From the NCBI GenBank assembly GCA_030530215.1, contig JAUMVJ010000002.1:124001-188000 (forward strand): a stretch of 64,000 nucleotides of DNA. Direction: 5' to 3'. Each line of letters starts with the position of its first letter. The stretch's first letter is position 1. A model generated the notes under the pieces. It did not search any database. It had not been told where the DNA came from and was given only the letters and a program-made list of their open reading frames with translations. The stretch is from Coriobacteriia bacterium. GTDB lineage: Bacteria > Actinomycetota > Coriobacteriia > Coriobacteriales > Eggerthellaceae. Positions 9,220 to 17,151 of the stretch are shown one piece after another. Made by a program: the position numbers and the translations under genes.

Positions 9220-10449
9220 ATGAGTTTGAACGAGACGCCATCGGGCGAACGAGTGCGGATAGGTTTCTTTGGTTTGCGCAATGCGGGCAAGTCGAGCCTG
9301 GTCAATGCGGTATGCAACCAGGAGGTCGCCCTGGTGAGCGACGTTGCCGGCACCACCACCGACCCGGTTATGAAGGCCATGGAAATCTTGCCTCTGGGCC
9401 CTGTTTCCATCGTGGACACGCCGGGCATCGACGACACGGGCGAGCTGGGAGAGCAGCGTGTGCGCCGCACCCGCGACGCCCTGCGTAACTGCGACATGGC
9501 CGTGCTTGTAAGCGATGCTTCGCGTGGCCTTGCAAAGGCCGAGCGCGAGCTCGTGGACATTTTCGCCAAGCAGGAGGTGCCCTGCATCCTTGCCTTGAAC
9601 AAGGCCGATTTGCTTGAAGAGGGTGCCGCTTGCGAGCTTTCATGCGACGACGAAGAAGCTGAGGCCAAGGCCGAAGATGGCGACCTTGCACGCATCCTCG
9701 TGAGCGCCAAGACCGGGCAGGGGATTGCCGAGCTTAAGGAGCTAATGGCGAAAATCGGATTAACCGTGGAGCCCGAGAAGCTTTTGATCCGCGATTTGCT
9801 TGAGCCTGGCGATGTGGTGGTGCTAGTGACTCCCATCGATTCATCGGCACCTAAGGGCCGCATGATCTTGCCCCAGCAGATGGTGCTGCGCGATGTGCTT
9901 GATGCTCATGCCACCGCTTTGGTGTGTCAGCCTGAGGAGCTGGCACAAACGCTTGATGCGCTTCCGCGCGTTCGCTTGGTGGTCACCGACTCTCAGGCGT
10001 TCGAGTTCGTTTCGAAGGTGACGCCCGAAAACATCGAGCTCACGTCCTTTTCCATCTTGATGGCGCGCTACAAGGGCGAGCTTGACCTGCTGGTTCGCGG
10101 GGCGGCGGCAATCGGCGCGCTTACCGATGAGAGCCGCGTGCTCATCAGCGAAGGTTGCACCCATCATCGTCAATGCGAGGATATCGGCACGGTTAAATTG
10201 CCGGCTTGGATTCGCGAGCGCACGGGGGCAAACCCCAGTTTCGACTTCACCTCAGGGCGCGCGTTTCCCGATGATGTTTCGTCTTATGATCTGGTTATCC
10301 ACTGCGGCGCTTGCATGCTCAACGCCAAGGAAATGCACTGGCGCATGGGCGTAGCTCAATCGTGCGGCGTGCCCATGGTCAACTACGGCGTCGCCATCGC
10401 CTTCATGAAGGGCATCCTGTCGCGCAGCCTTAGGCCGCTGGGGCTGTGA
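9220..10449 (+). CDS. hydF: [FeFe] hydrogenase maturase HydF, GTPase scaffold
   Basis: GTP-binding scaffold on which the diiron subcluster is assembled before transfer to HydA. The N-terminal G domain has the P-loop GLRNAGKSS, switch regions with VAGTTTDPV, DTPGIDD and NKAD. The C-terminal domain contains the iron-sulfur cluster residues in the pattern EGCTHHRQCEDIG ... VIHCGACMLN, diagnostic for HydF rather than for Era/MnmE GTPases. ATG 9220 has GGGAAAGG nine bases upstream. It is the last gene of the hyd cluster; the 230 bases downstream, facing the convergent tetR gene, contain only a 7-bp hairpin at 10454-10471 without a T tract. Confidence 0.95.
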   Translation: MSLNETPSGERVRIGFFGLRNAGKSSLVNAVCNQEVALVSDVAGTTTDPVMKAMEILPLGPVSIVDTPGIDDTGELGEQRVRRTRDALRNCDMAVLVSDASRGLAKAERELVDIFAKQEVPCILALNKADLLEEGAACELSCDDEEAEAKAEDGDLARILVSAKTGQGIAELKELMAKIGLTVEPEKLLIRDLLEPGDVVVLVTPIDSSAPKGRMILPQQMVLRDVLDAHATALVCQPEELAQTLDALPRVRLVVTDSQAFEFVSKVTPENIELTSFSILMARYKGELDLLVRGAAAIGALTDESRVLISEGCTHHRQCEDIGTVKLPAWIRERTGANPSFDFTSGRAFPDDVSSYDLVIHCGACMLNAKEMHWRMGVAQSCGVPMVNYGVAIAFMKGILSRSLRPLGL

Positions 10450-10679
10450 AAGTGAGAGCTTGTGAGCTCTCGAAGGAAGCCTAGGCGAACCATGCTCAAG
10501 AGAGCCTAAAGGCCTGCGAGCGCCCGCGGGTTGAAAATCACAGATTCGGACCCTAGCCAGCGTTCGCGGCGCTGCAAGGCATTCGCGCGTTATCTGCGGG
10601 TGCGCCTGCTTTCTGCATGATGGACTCGCTTTGCCCCTTTGCGCAACGCGCGGCTGAGCCCCGTGCTGAGCGCTGCCGA

Positions 10680-11396
10680 TTAGCGGTAGGGCGGGCTCCA
10701 GCGATAGAAATCTGCCAGGTTGTTCTTTTCAAGACCGCTTGGGTTGCGCTCTATTGAGGCGCGTATACCCTCGAAGGTTGAATTCCAGTAGGCGTATTTT
10801 TCCGGCTCTTCCAGGACCTCGCGGAACTCCGGCTGCAGGCAGGTCATGGTTTGGACGATGATCTGGCTGGCGTAGGAGCGAGCCAGGTACTCGCGCACCG
10901 TTTCGTTCATCGGACGTCCGCTTAGAATGAAATCGATGTCCTTTTTGGCGGCGGCCGACCAAAGCCCGCATAGCCAATCGGTGAACTCTGTTTCGCCGGG
11001 GGTGAAAACCTTGCGATAGAAGGGTATGTCGCGGGACAAGCAATGCATGAGGGCGTTGAAGAACTTGGTCTTATCGAGGGTGCGCGCACCGGTTTCCTCG
11101 TGCGTCCAATAAGCCAGGCGTTCAATGCTGCCGTCTTTGAGCTCGCAGTCCGAGTACACGAGCAGGCCCGAGGGGAGCTCGTGTTCGAGGGCGCGGTTAA
11201 GCTCCCATCTGAATATCCAATAGGCAACGTCGAGTTTCGAACCGTAGTAGTAATAGAAAGTGTTGCGGTTGATGCCGAGCTTATCGATAAGCTCGGCGAT
11301 GCGGACTTTGGAGAGCGATTTTTCGATTGTCATCCGCTTAAACTCGTCGGCTATTTGCCTGCGCATGTTTCCCTTCACGGCAAATCCCCTCGCCAT
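10680..11396 (-). CDS. TetR-family transcriptional regulator, divergent from the CoA-transferase operon
   Basis: A 238-residue TetR-type regulator. The N-terminal helix-turn-helix is visible as KVRIAELIDKLGINRNTFYYYYGSK, ending in the usual FYYYYGSKxDL-like signature. The C-terminal ligand domain resembles the TetR_C_7 / DhaS-like type and gives no ligand clue. It is transcribed away from the CoA-transferase gene across a 358-base region rich in palindromes (three TGAAC-N2-GTTCA copies and one GTCTAG-N6-CTAGAC), which strongly suggests that it regulates itself and the operon. A second TetR of the same general type at 37832-38416 has the same divergent arrangement. ATG 11396 is used; ATG 11366 is possible. 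Confidence 0.85.
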   Translation of the reverse strand: MARGFAVKGNMRRQIADEFKRMTIEKSLSKVRIAELIDKLGINRNTFYYYYGSKLDVAYWIFRWELNRALEHELPSGLLVYSDCELKDGSIERLAYWTHEETGARTLDKTKFFNALMHCLSRDIPFYRKVFTPGETEFTDWLCGLWSAAAKKDIDFILSGRPMNETVREYLARSYASQIIVQTMTCLQPEFREVLEEPEKYAYWNSTFEGIRASIERNPSGLEKNNLADFYRWSPPYR

Positions 11397-11505
11397 ATTC
11401 TTCTAATCCCCGCTTTTTGCAATAATAAGTTTTCCCTGCATAAAAGCGCAATTGTCTGTATTTTCGTGAATTCGAATCTACAACAATCTTTTCAATGAAC
11501 GTAAA

Positions 11506-11517
11506 TGAACGCGTTCA
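11506..11517. promoter_or_regulatory. Operator-like palindrome TGAAC-GC-GTTCA, copy 1
   Basis: Perfect 12-bp palindrome. The same arms recur at 11574 and 11644, and upstream of two other anaerobic operons (38506 and 49696). The N2 centre differs between copies (GC, AA, TT, AT, CC), so arms and spacing are conserved while the middle is free, as expected for a dimeric repressor site. The bound protein is not known; a TetR product is the obvious candidate. Confidence 0.6.
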
Positions 11518-11529
11518 AAATCCGAAACC

Positions 11530-11547
11530 GTCTAGTAATTTCTAGAC
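11530..11547. promoter_or_regulatory. Operator-like inverted repeat GTCTAG-N6-CTAGAC
   Basis: Perfect 6+6 inverted repeat with a 6-base centre, lying between the first two TGAAC palindromes in the divergent region. It was not noticed elsewhere in the window, so it could be the private operator of the adjacent TetR, leaving the TGAAC sites to a global regulator. Function inferred from symmetry and position only. Confidence 0.45.
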
Positions 11548-11573
11548 AAAATTAGATTATGTCTGGTTTTTTA

Positions 11574-11585
11574 TGAACAAGTTCA
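11574..11585. promoter_or_regulatory. Operator-like palindrome TGAAC-AA-GTTCA, copy 2
   Basis: Second copy of the motif in the tetR/CoA-transferase control region, 68 bases after the first start to start. Its centre AA makes it the reverse complement of copy 3. Confidence 0.6.
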
Positions 11586-11643
11586 GGTTTTGACCGTTTG
11601 TGATCTTCTCCAGGGGCGGCAAACTTCAGATGTGGCCAAGTTA

Positions 11644-11655
11644 TGAACTTGTTCA
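11644..11655. promoter_or_regulatory. Operator-like palindrome TGAAC-TT-GTTCA, copy 3
   Basis: Third copy of the motif, 70 bases after copy 2 and 100 bases before the CoA-transferase start. The nearly equal spacing of the three sites (about 6.5 helical turns) would suit looping or cooperative binding. Confidence 0.6.
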
Positions 11656-11754
11656 CGAATTGGTAAGGGCAGCTCAGGCAAACCGATGAGCTGTTAAGGG
11701 CCCTTAGGCGCAAGGGGAACGACAAGCGCCCAGGGCAAGACTTTAGGAGGAACA

Positions 11755-12996
11755 ATGGCAAACGAGCAGAGGCCTCTCGAGGGCGTCAAGGTCGTCGAGA
11801 TGGCAACCTTCATCGCTGTTCCCGCAGTCGGTCGTATCCTGGCCGACATGGGTGCAGAGGTAGTGAAGATCGAGTCCGCCAAGGGCGACAACCTTCGCTT
11901 CACCGCTCCCAACGAGGGTCGTCCTTCCGACCCCCACGAGGACACCAACTTCGACCTGGAGAACGCAAACAAGAAGGGCATCGTTCTGGACCTTCGCAGC
12001 CCCAAGGGCAAGGAAGTCCTGTTCAAGCTGCTTGACGATGCAGATGTCTTCCTGACCAACTGGCGCCCCGGCGCTCTTGCACGCCAGAATCTCACCTACG
12101 ATGACCTGAAGGAAAAGTATCCCAAGCTGGTTTACGGCAGCCTCACCGGCTACGGCGAGAAGGGTCCCGATAAGGATCTTCCCGGCTTCGACTACACTTC
12201 CTTCTTCGCACGCTCCGGCTGGTCCGGCTCCCTGTATCAGAAGGGCACCGTGCCTTCCAACCTGATCCCCGCTCTGGGCGATCATCAGGGCGCACTTGCT
12301 CTGACTGCTGGTGTTCTGGGTGCTCTTTATCGTGCTTCCAAGACCGGCCGCGGCGAGTACGTTACCACCAACCTGCTGCACACCGGCATCTGGGTTCAGT
12401 CCTTCCAGATTCAGGGCGCTCAGTACGGCACCGAGTTCAACGGCGTCATGTATCCCTTCGATCGTCGCGAGAATCCGCTGCCTTATCAGCCTGCTGTTAA
12501 GACCAAGGACGATCGCTTCCTGCAGGTCATGGGCCCCAACTTCAACATCTACTGGCCGCTCATCATGCGCGCCATCGGCCGTGAGGACGTGCTTGAGGAT
12601 CCCATCATGTCCGACCAGAAGAAGATTCAGGACTCCGGTCGCCTGGGCGAGGCCTACGACATCGTTCAGGAAGGCTTCCAGCAGAAGACCGCAGAAGAGT
12701 GGATCCCCATTTTGAAGGAGCTCGACATTCCTTACGCTCTGTGCGCTACCTATCAGGAAGTTTCCAAGGACGAGCAGGCCTGGGCAAACGACGTCTTCTA
12801 CGAGATGGATTACCCCCGCGGCCCCAAGGCATTGGTCCGCACCCCCATCACCATGGCAACCACCCCGCTGCCCGACTACAACAAGGCACCTTTGCTGGGT
12901 GAGAACACCGTCGAGGTTCTTTCCGGCTTGGGCTACTCCGAGTCTGAGATCCAGGCATTGGTCGACGAGAAGATCGCCGGCGTCTGGAGCGAGTAA
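11755..12996 (+). CDS. CaiB/BaiF-family (class III) CoA-transferase, FldA/HadA-like
   Basis: Moves CoA from an acyl-CoA to a carboxylic acid, probably a 2-hydroxy acid, forming the substrate for the dehydratase encoded next. The 413-residue protein has the family N-terminus (PLEGVKVVEMATFIAVPAVGRILADMGAEVVKIE), NxxPG-like NWRPGAL, and the likely catalytic Asp146 in PGFDYTSFF, followed by SGxSG-type loops. Class III transferases form an enzyme-bound Asp-CoA anhydride. It opens the operon behind a strong AGGAGG. Its closest functional models by context are phenyllactate and 2-hydroxyisocaproate CoA-transferases of reductive Stickland pathways; carnitine-type CaiB is less likely because a radical dehydratase follows. 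The substrate is inferred, not shown. Confidence 0.88.
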   Translation: MANEQRPLEGVKVVEMATFIAVPAVGRILADMGAEVVKIESAKGDNLRFTAPNEGRPSDPHEDTNFDLENANKKGIVLDLRSPKGKEVLFKLLDDADVFLTNWRPGALARQNLTYDDLKEKYPKLVYGSLTGYGEKGPDKDLPGFDYTSFFARSGWSGSLYQKGTVPSNLIPALGDHQGALALTAGVLGALYRASKTGRGEYVTTNLLHTGIWVQSFQIQGAQYGTEFNGVMYPFDRRENPLPYQPAVKTKDDRFLQVMGPNFNIYWPLIMRAIGREDVLEDPIMSDQKKIQDSGRLGEAYDIVQEGFQQKTAEEWIPILKELDIPYALCATYQEVSKDEQAWANDVFYEMDYPRGPKALVRTPITMATTPLPDYNKAPLLGENTVEVLSGLGYSESEIQALVDEKIAGVWSE

Positions 12997-13009
12997 CTCC
13001 TTCAAAACT

Positions 13010-13068
13010 GGGCGAACGAGGCGCTCCCGCTGCACGCATAGCCCCTTGCGGGGGCGCCCCCGTTGCCC
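13010..13068 (+). other. Long imperfect hairpin between CoA-transferase and dehydratase genes
   Basis: Arms 13020-13030 and 13048-13058 pair over 11 bp (one G-U) around a 17-nt loop, and the outer bases 13010-13018 and 13061-13068 extend the stem with small interruptions. No T tract follows, so it does not look like a standard terminator. It is the first of several inverted repeats between genes of this operon. Confidence 0.55.
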
Positions 13069-13100
13069 GATTCACACTCTCAAAGAAAGAAGGGAAACTT

Positions 13101-14330
13101 ATGACTACTGAACAGACAGCCGAGAAGCTCCCTGCCGGCAAGGTTTTGGCCCACATCGTCGACGACGTGTATCGTGAGGCCGCCGAGGCCAAAGAGCGCG
13201 GCGAGATGATTGGTTGGTGCGCATCCAACTTCCCCCAGGAGATTCCTACCACCTTGGGCCTGCACACGGTTTACCCCGAGAGCCAGGCAGCGGCAATTTC
13301 TGCAAAGGGCGGCTCCCTGCCTCTGCTGGAGCATGCCGAAGGCGAACTCGGTTTCTCAAACGACCTGTGCGCTTATGCACGTATTTCCATGGCCTACGCC
13401 GACACGGGCAAGTGCCCCAACGGCGAGATGGACATGCCCCTGCCCGACTTCGTTCTGTGCTGCAACAACATCTGCACCTGCATGATGAGCTGGTACGAGA
13501 ATCTGGGCCGCAAGCTCAACATCCCCGTCATCATGATCGATGTCCCTTACTGCGACAGCTACGACGTCGACCAGAAGCGCATCGACTACGTTAAGGGCCA
13601 GTTCATCGACGCCATCCATCAGCTGGAAGAGATCACCGGCAAGAAGTGGGACGACAAGAAGTTCGAGGAAGTTTGCGCTTACTCCAACCGCACCGGCGAA
13701 GCATGGCTCGAGGCTACCACCTACATGGGCTACAAGCCTTCCCCTCTGAATGGCTTCGAGCTGTTCAACCACATGGCGGTTGCAACCATGGCACGTGGCC
13801 ACGAGGGCGCCGCCGAGGCAATGGAGCAGCTCTGCGAGGAGTATCGCCAGAACGTTGCCGAGGGCAAGTCCAACTTCCGCGCCGAAGAGCAGCACCGCAT
13901 CATGTTCGAGGGCATCGCATGCTGGCCTTACCTGCGCGCTACCTCGAAGCCGCTGAAGGATTCCGGCACCAACGTGACCGCTTGTGTTTACGGCCCCTCC
14001 TTCGCCTTCACCTATCGCAACCTCGACGAGCTCGCTGAAGCCTACTGCGGTGTTCCCAACGCGATCAACCTTGAGCGCGCAACCGAGCTTCGCAAGCAGC
14101 TTTGCGTCGACGGTAAGGTCGATGGCGGCATCGTTCACATCAACCGTTCCTGCAAGATGTGGTCCGGCATCGCCCCTGAGATGGGCCGCCGCATCTCCGC
14201 CGACCTCAACATCCCCATCGTCACCTTCGATGGCGACCAGTCCGACCCTCGCAATTTCTCCGAGGAGCAGTACAAGACCCGTATCGAGGGCCTGGTCGAG
14301 ATCATGGACAGCAAGAAGGAAGGGAAGTAA
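13101..14330 (+). CDS. 2-hydroxyacyl-CoA dehydratase, first subunit (FldB/HadB/HgdA-like)
   Basis: One of two iron-sulfur subunits of a ketyl-radical 2-hydroxyacyl-CoA dehydratase, which removes water from a 2-hydroxyacyl-CoA after one-electron activation. The 409-residue protein contains the dehydratase family features: MIGWCASNFPQEIPTTLG near residue 40, the Cys-rich CCNNICTCMMSWYEN, and FEGIACWPYLR. The Cys residues in these blocks are candidate [4Fe-4S] ligands. It is 104 bases behind the CoA-transferase and its TAA stop is followed after three bases by the second subunit. The activator is encoded at 18481. Lactoyl-, aryllactyl- and branched hydroxyacyl-CoA are all possible substrates. 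Confidence 0.88.
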   Translation: MTTEQTAEKLPAGKVLAHIVDDVYREAAEAKERGEMIGWCASNFPQEIPTTLGLHTVYPESQAAAISAKGGSLPLLEHAEGELGFSNDLCAYARISMAYADTGKCPNGEMDMPLPDFVLCCNNICTCMMSWYENLGRKLNIPVIMIDVPYCDSYDVDQKRIDYVKGQFIDAIHQLEEITGKKWDDKKFEEVCAYSNRTGEAWLEATTYMGYKPSPLNGFELFNHMAVATMARGHEGAAEAMEQLCEEYRQNVAEGKSNFRAEEQHRIMFEGIACWPYLRATSKPLKDSGTNVTACVYGPSFAFTYRNLDELAEAYCGVPNAINLERATELRKQLCVDGKVDGGIVHINRSCKMWSGIAPEMGRRISADLNIPIVTFDGDQSDPRNFSEEQYKTRIEGLVEIMDSKKEGK

Positions 14331-14333
14331 GCC

Positions 14334-15458
14334 ATGTCTGCACTCGAAACCCAACTCGCCGCATTCGCCGAGGCGGCAAACAATCCCAGCGCAGTGCTTG
14401 ACGAGCATATCGCCGCAGGCAAGCGCGTGATCGGCGTCGGACCTTACTACATCCCCGAAGAGCTCGTTCATGCAGCAGGCGCCGTTCCCTTCGGCGTATG
14501 GGGCCGCGTTGGAACTGCCAAGGAAGCCAAGAAGTACTTCCCTCCGTTCTACTGCTCCATCTGTCAGATGACGCTTGAGATGGGCATGGAGGGCACCCTG
14601 TCGAAGCTTTCCGCCCTGATGACCACTGGCTTGTGCGACACCCTGCGCGCCGCTTCTCAGAACTTCAAGGTAGGCATACAGATTCCTCAGATCTACGTCT
14701 CGCAGCCTCAGAACCGCACCTGCGCTAGCGGCCGTCAGTATGCCGTGACCTCTTACATCGAGACCAAGCGTAAGGTCGAGGAGGCAGCCGGTCAGGTTAT
14801 CACCGACGAGGCGCTGTCCGCATCCATCAAGCTCTTCAACGAGTGGCGTCATGCAATACGCGAGTTCGTGAAGCTTGCTGGCACCCACGCTGGTGAGGTC
14901 TCCGTTGCCAACCGTCTGGCCGTCATCAATGCCGGTTACTACCTGGAAAAGGAAAAGCACCTGGCAATGGTCAAGGAGCTCAACGCAGCCCTGGCTGCCC
15001 TGCCCGAGTCGACCGACGGCAAGAAGAAGGTCGTTCTTTCCGGTATCTACGAGGACATCCCCGCAATCACCGAGATCCTTGAGTCCAACGGCTACGCAGT
15101 CGTCGCTGACGACCTCGCTAAGGAATCCCGTGCCTTCGCTATGGAAGTTTCCGAGTCGGGCGATCCTCTGGAGGCCCTGGCTGATGGCTATTGCAGCCTT
15201 TCCGGCGACTCCGTCCTCTACGACCCCAAGAAACTCCATGTTTCCAAGGTCGTCGATCTGGTGAAGGAATCCGGTGCAGCTGGCGTGATCCTGCTTCTGG
15301 CTAAGTTCTGCGATCCCGAGGAGTTTGAGGCACCTGTCCTCGTCAAAGCTCTTAAGGCCGAAGGCGTTCCTGTGGTCACCGTCGAGGTTGATCAGCAGAC
15401 CGAGTCCTACGAGCAGGCCCGCACTCAGCTCGAGACCTTCGCCGAGCTTCTCGGCTAA
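14334..15458 (+). CDS. 2-hydroxyacyl-CoA dehydratase, second subunit (FldC/HadC/HgdB-like)
   Basis: Second iron-sulfur subunit of the dehydratase; the two subunits are homologous and form a heterodimer. The 374-residue chain shows GVGPYYIPEELVHAAGAVPFGVWG, FPPFYCSICQ and the C-terminal block LLAKFCDPEEFEAP, whose Cys residues are the likely cluster ligands. It starts three bases after the stop of the first subunit, so translation is coupled. It is followed by 162 non-coding bases with three hairpins and then the MFS transporter gene. Confidence 0.88.
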   Translation: MSALETQLAAFAEAANNPSAVLDEHIAAGKRVIGVGPYYIPEELVHAAGAVPFGVWGRVGTAKEAKKYFPPFYCSICQMTLEMGMEGTLSKLSALMTTGLCDTLRAASQNFKVGIQIPQIYVSQPQNRTCASGRQYAVTSYIETKRKVEEAAGQVITDEALSASIKLFNEWRHAIREFVKLAGTHAGEVSVANRLAVINAGYYLEKEKHLAMVKELNAALAALPESTDGKKKVVLSGIYEDIPAITEILESNGYAVVADDLAKESRAFAMEVSESGDPLEALADGYCSLSGDSVLYDPKKLHVSKVVDLVKESGAAGVILLLAKFCDPEEFEAPVLVKALKAEGVPVVTVEVDQQTESYEQARTQLETFAELLG

Positions 15459-15491
15459 TCAAGTGGGGGAGGGCTCAACACCACGGGCCCT

Positions 15492-15512
15492 CCGCCCCGA
15501 CCCTCGGGGCGG
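15492..15512 (+). other. Short GC-rich hairpin after the dehydratase genes
   Basis: Perfect 9-bp stem CCGCCCCGA / TCGGGGCGG with a 3-nt loop, 34 bases behind the dehydratase stop. It lacks a following T tract. It could act as an mRNA 3' stabiliser or partial terminator. Confidence 0.5.
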
Positions 15513-15530
15513 CGTAACCCCTGAAAGAAA

Positions 15531-15577
15531 AGTCGCATTCAAGTGCGACATTGGAAACCCAGCACTTGAATGCGACT
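15531..15577 (+). other. Perfect 16-bp inverted repeat with 15-nt loop
   Basis: Arms 15531-15546 (AGTCGCATTCAAGTGC) and 15562-15577 are exact reverse complements around a 15-nt loop. The left arm can instead fold on itself with the start of the loop (GTCGCA-TTCAAG-TGCGAC, 15532-15549), so two exclusive structures are possible. It lies between the dehydratase and transporter genes. Confidence 0.65.
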
Positions 15578-15585
15578 CTTAAGAG

Positions 15586-15602
15586 GGCTGATAAAATCAG
15601 CC
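15586..15602 (+). other. 7-bp hairpin just before the MFS ribosome-binding site
   Basis: GGCTGAT-AAA-ATCAGCC is a perfect stem ending a few bases before the GAGAAAGGA that serves ATG 15621. It could influence access to that site. Confidence 0.45.
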
Positions 15603-15620
15603 TTGAGAAAGGACATTATC

Positions 15621-16916
15621 ATGTCTTCCGCAAACACACAGAAAAAAGGTGGATTCCACTACGCCTTCATGATCGTGGCGGCATGCATCGTATTCACCTG
15701 CATCCCCTGCGCCCTCACCTTGAGCTGCGCTGGCATCTACTTCACCCCTGTTAGCACCTATTTCGGAGTTCCCAAAGCCTCTTTCACCCTGTACTTCACC
15801 ATCCTGAACCTGGCCATGATGATCACCTTGCCCATTGCCGGTAAGTTGATGAGCAAGATGGACATGCGCGTTATCTTGACGGTCTGCGCCATCATTGACG
15901 GCTTGGCCATGGTTGCCATGTCCTTCTTCACCGAGGTTTGGATGTTCTACGTATCCGGCGTGTTCCTGGGCATCGGCACCGCACCTTTGCTCTACCTGGC
16001 AACTCCTAGCCTCATCAACGCTTGGTGCTACAAGAAGGTCGGCTTCTTCATCGGCTTGGCCATGGCCTTCACCGGCATCGGCGGCGTTATCTTCAACCCC
16101 ATCGGAACCGCGCTCATCAACATGGGCCCCGAGGGTTGGCGCACCGGCTACCTGGTGTTCGGCATCCTGATCCTGGTTCTGACCACTCCCTTCACTGCGT
16201 TTGTCATTCGCTCCAATCCCGCCGATAAGGGTCTTAAGCCCTACGGCATCGAGGAAGCACTTGAGAACGCCGATGGCGACACCGACGCTGTTATGACCGG
16301 CGTTTCCGCCAACAAGGCCATGAAGACCGGCGCTTTCGTCTGCATCGCAGCCTTCGCCTTCTTCATCACCTTGAACCAGACGGTTTACCAGTTCATGCCT
16401 TCCTACTGCACCTCCTTCGCTGAGTCCGCACCTGCTGTTGCTGCTCTGTCCGGCGTAGTGGCCTCCGCTTGTATGGCTGGCCAGGCTATTGGCAAGGTTG
16501 TCCTGGGCGTCGTCAACGACAAGAACGCTCACGCTGGCTTGTTCTTGGGCCTTGGTTGCGGCTTCGTGGCGGTTGCCCTGATGTGGTTCTTGCCCACGAT
16601 CGGCTTCGTGATGCTTATTGCAGCGTTCATCTTTGGTTTCGTGTATGCCTGCACCAACGTCGAGGCTCCTCTGCTCACCCGCTCGGTCTTCGGCTCTCGT
16701 GACTACACCAACATCTGGTCCCGCGTTTCCATGGCCGGCACCCTGGGCGGCGTTATCGCACCTACCCTGTTCGGCATCCTGGTCGACCTCCCCGGCGGCT
16801 TCAACATCATGTTCGCGGTTTCCGTCTGCTGTATGATCGCCTGCCTCCTCTGCGGCCTGTATGCACTTGGTCGTCGCGGCAAGCTCGACATGACCACGGG
16901 CGACAGCGAGCAGTAA
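15621..16916 (+). CDS. Major facilitator superfamily transporter (OFA-like carrier)
   Basis: A 431-residue inner-membrane carrier with about 12 predicted hydrophobic segments in two halves. The region AGKLMSKMDMRVIL after the second segment corresponds to the MFS motif between segments 2 and 3. The general appearance (two six-helix halves with a charged central loop around residues 200-230) recalls oxalate/formate-type antiporters. ATG 15621 follows GAGAAAGGA; the in-frame ATG at 15570 lies inside an inverted repeat and was rejected. Its place between the dehydratase and acyl-CoA dehydrogenase genes suggests that it imports the hydroxy or enoic acid or exports the reduced acid. Substrate unknown. 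Confidence 0.85.
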   Translation: MSSANTQKKGGFHYAFMIVAACIVFTCIPCALTLSCAGIYFTPVSTYFGVPKASFTLYFTILNLAMMITLPIAGKLMSKMDMRVILTVCAIIDGLAMVAMSFFTEVWMFYVSGVFLGIGTAPLLYLATPSLINAWCYKKVGFFIGLAMAFTGIGGVIFNPIGTALINMGPEGWRTGYLVFGILILVLTTPFTAFVIRSNPADKGLKPYGIEEALENADGDTDAVMTGVSANKAMKTGAFVCIAAFAFFITLNQTVYQFMPSYCTSFAESAPAVAALSGVVASACMAGQAIGKVVLGVVNDKNAHAGLFLGLGCGFVAVALMWFLPTIGFVMLIAAFIFGFVYACTNVEAPLLTRSVFGSRDYTNIWSRVSMAGTLGGVIAPTLFGILVDLPGGFNIMFAVSVCCMIACLLCGLYALGRRGKLDMTTGDSEQ

Positions 16917-17015
16917 GCACTTCGATTACCCATCGCCGCTGCACGGGCACCCTCCCTCCTTTTCGTTTGCTCGCGCAGATTGGCTAGCCCCTTAGTGGAT
17001 TCCCATAAACATATT

Positions 17016-17056
17016 CGGGTAAGGCAGGACCCCTCCCTCATTGCCTGCCTTACCCG
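17016..17056 (+). other. Perfect 13-bp inverted repeat with 15-nt loop
   Basis: CGGGTAAGGCAGG (17016-17028) pairs with 17044-17056. The loop (17029-17043) contains ACCCCTCCC. No T tract follows, so simple Rho-independent termination is unlikely. It follows the MFS gene by 99 bases. Confidence 0.6.
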
Positions 17057-17151
17057 ATGGGATCCCATTCAAAGGCTTTTCGGCGGCCTTCTTTGAAACG
17101 CCGGGCTTGGACCGGATGGCAAATCTTCTTCCAATTCACGGATCTGCTTTT

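Larger units (their letters stand above)
11397..11754. promoter_or_regulatory. Divergent control region of the tetR and CoA-transferase operons
   Basis: A 358-base region with no gene, AT-rich compared with its flanks. It holds three copies of the 12-bp palindrome TGAAC-N2-GTTCA at 11506-11517, 11574-11585 and 11644-11655 (68 and 70 bases apart, start to start), a TGAAC half-site at 11496-11500, and an unrelated perfect inverted repeat GTCTAG-N6-CTAGAC at 11530-11547. The CoA-transferase start has a strong AGGAGG just upstream. No convincing -35/-10 pair could be fixed by eye. Confidence 0.7.

Noticed and set aside
10450-10679. tRNA-like or terminator structure after hydF
   Set aside because: Only a 7-bp hairpin (10454-10471) without T tract was found, and no tRNA T-arm or acceptor pairing could be built.
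11506-11655. TGAAC/GTTCA palindromes as LexA (SOS) boxes
   Set aside because: LexA boxes of Gram-positive bacteria have GAAC-N4-GTTC. These have only two central bases in every perfect copy and precede metabolic operons, not repair genes.
13356-15239. 627-codon open frame opposite the dehydratase genes
   Set aside because: Shadow frame of two clearly identified plus-strand genes.
15570-15620. Upstream start of the MFS transporter at 15570
   Set aside because: The codon lies within the right arm of the 16-bp inverted repeat; ATG 15621 has a proper ribosome site and gives a normal N-terminus.
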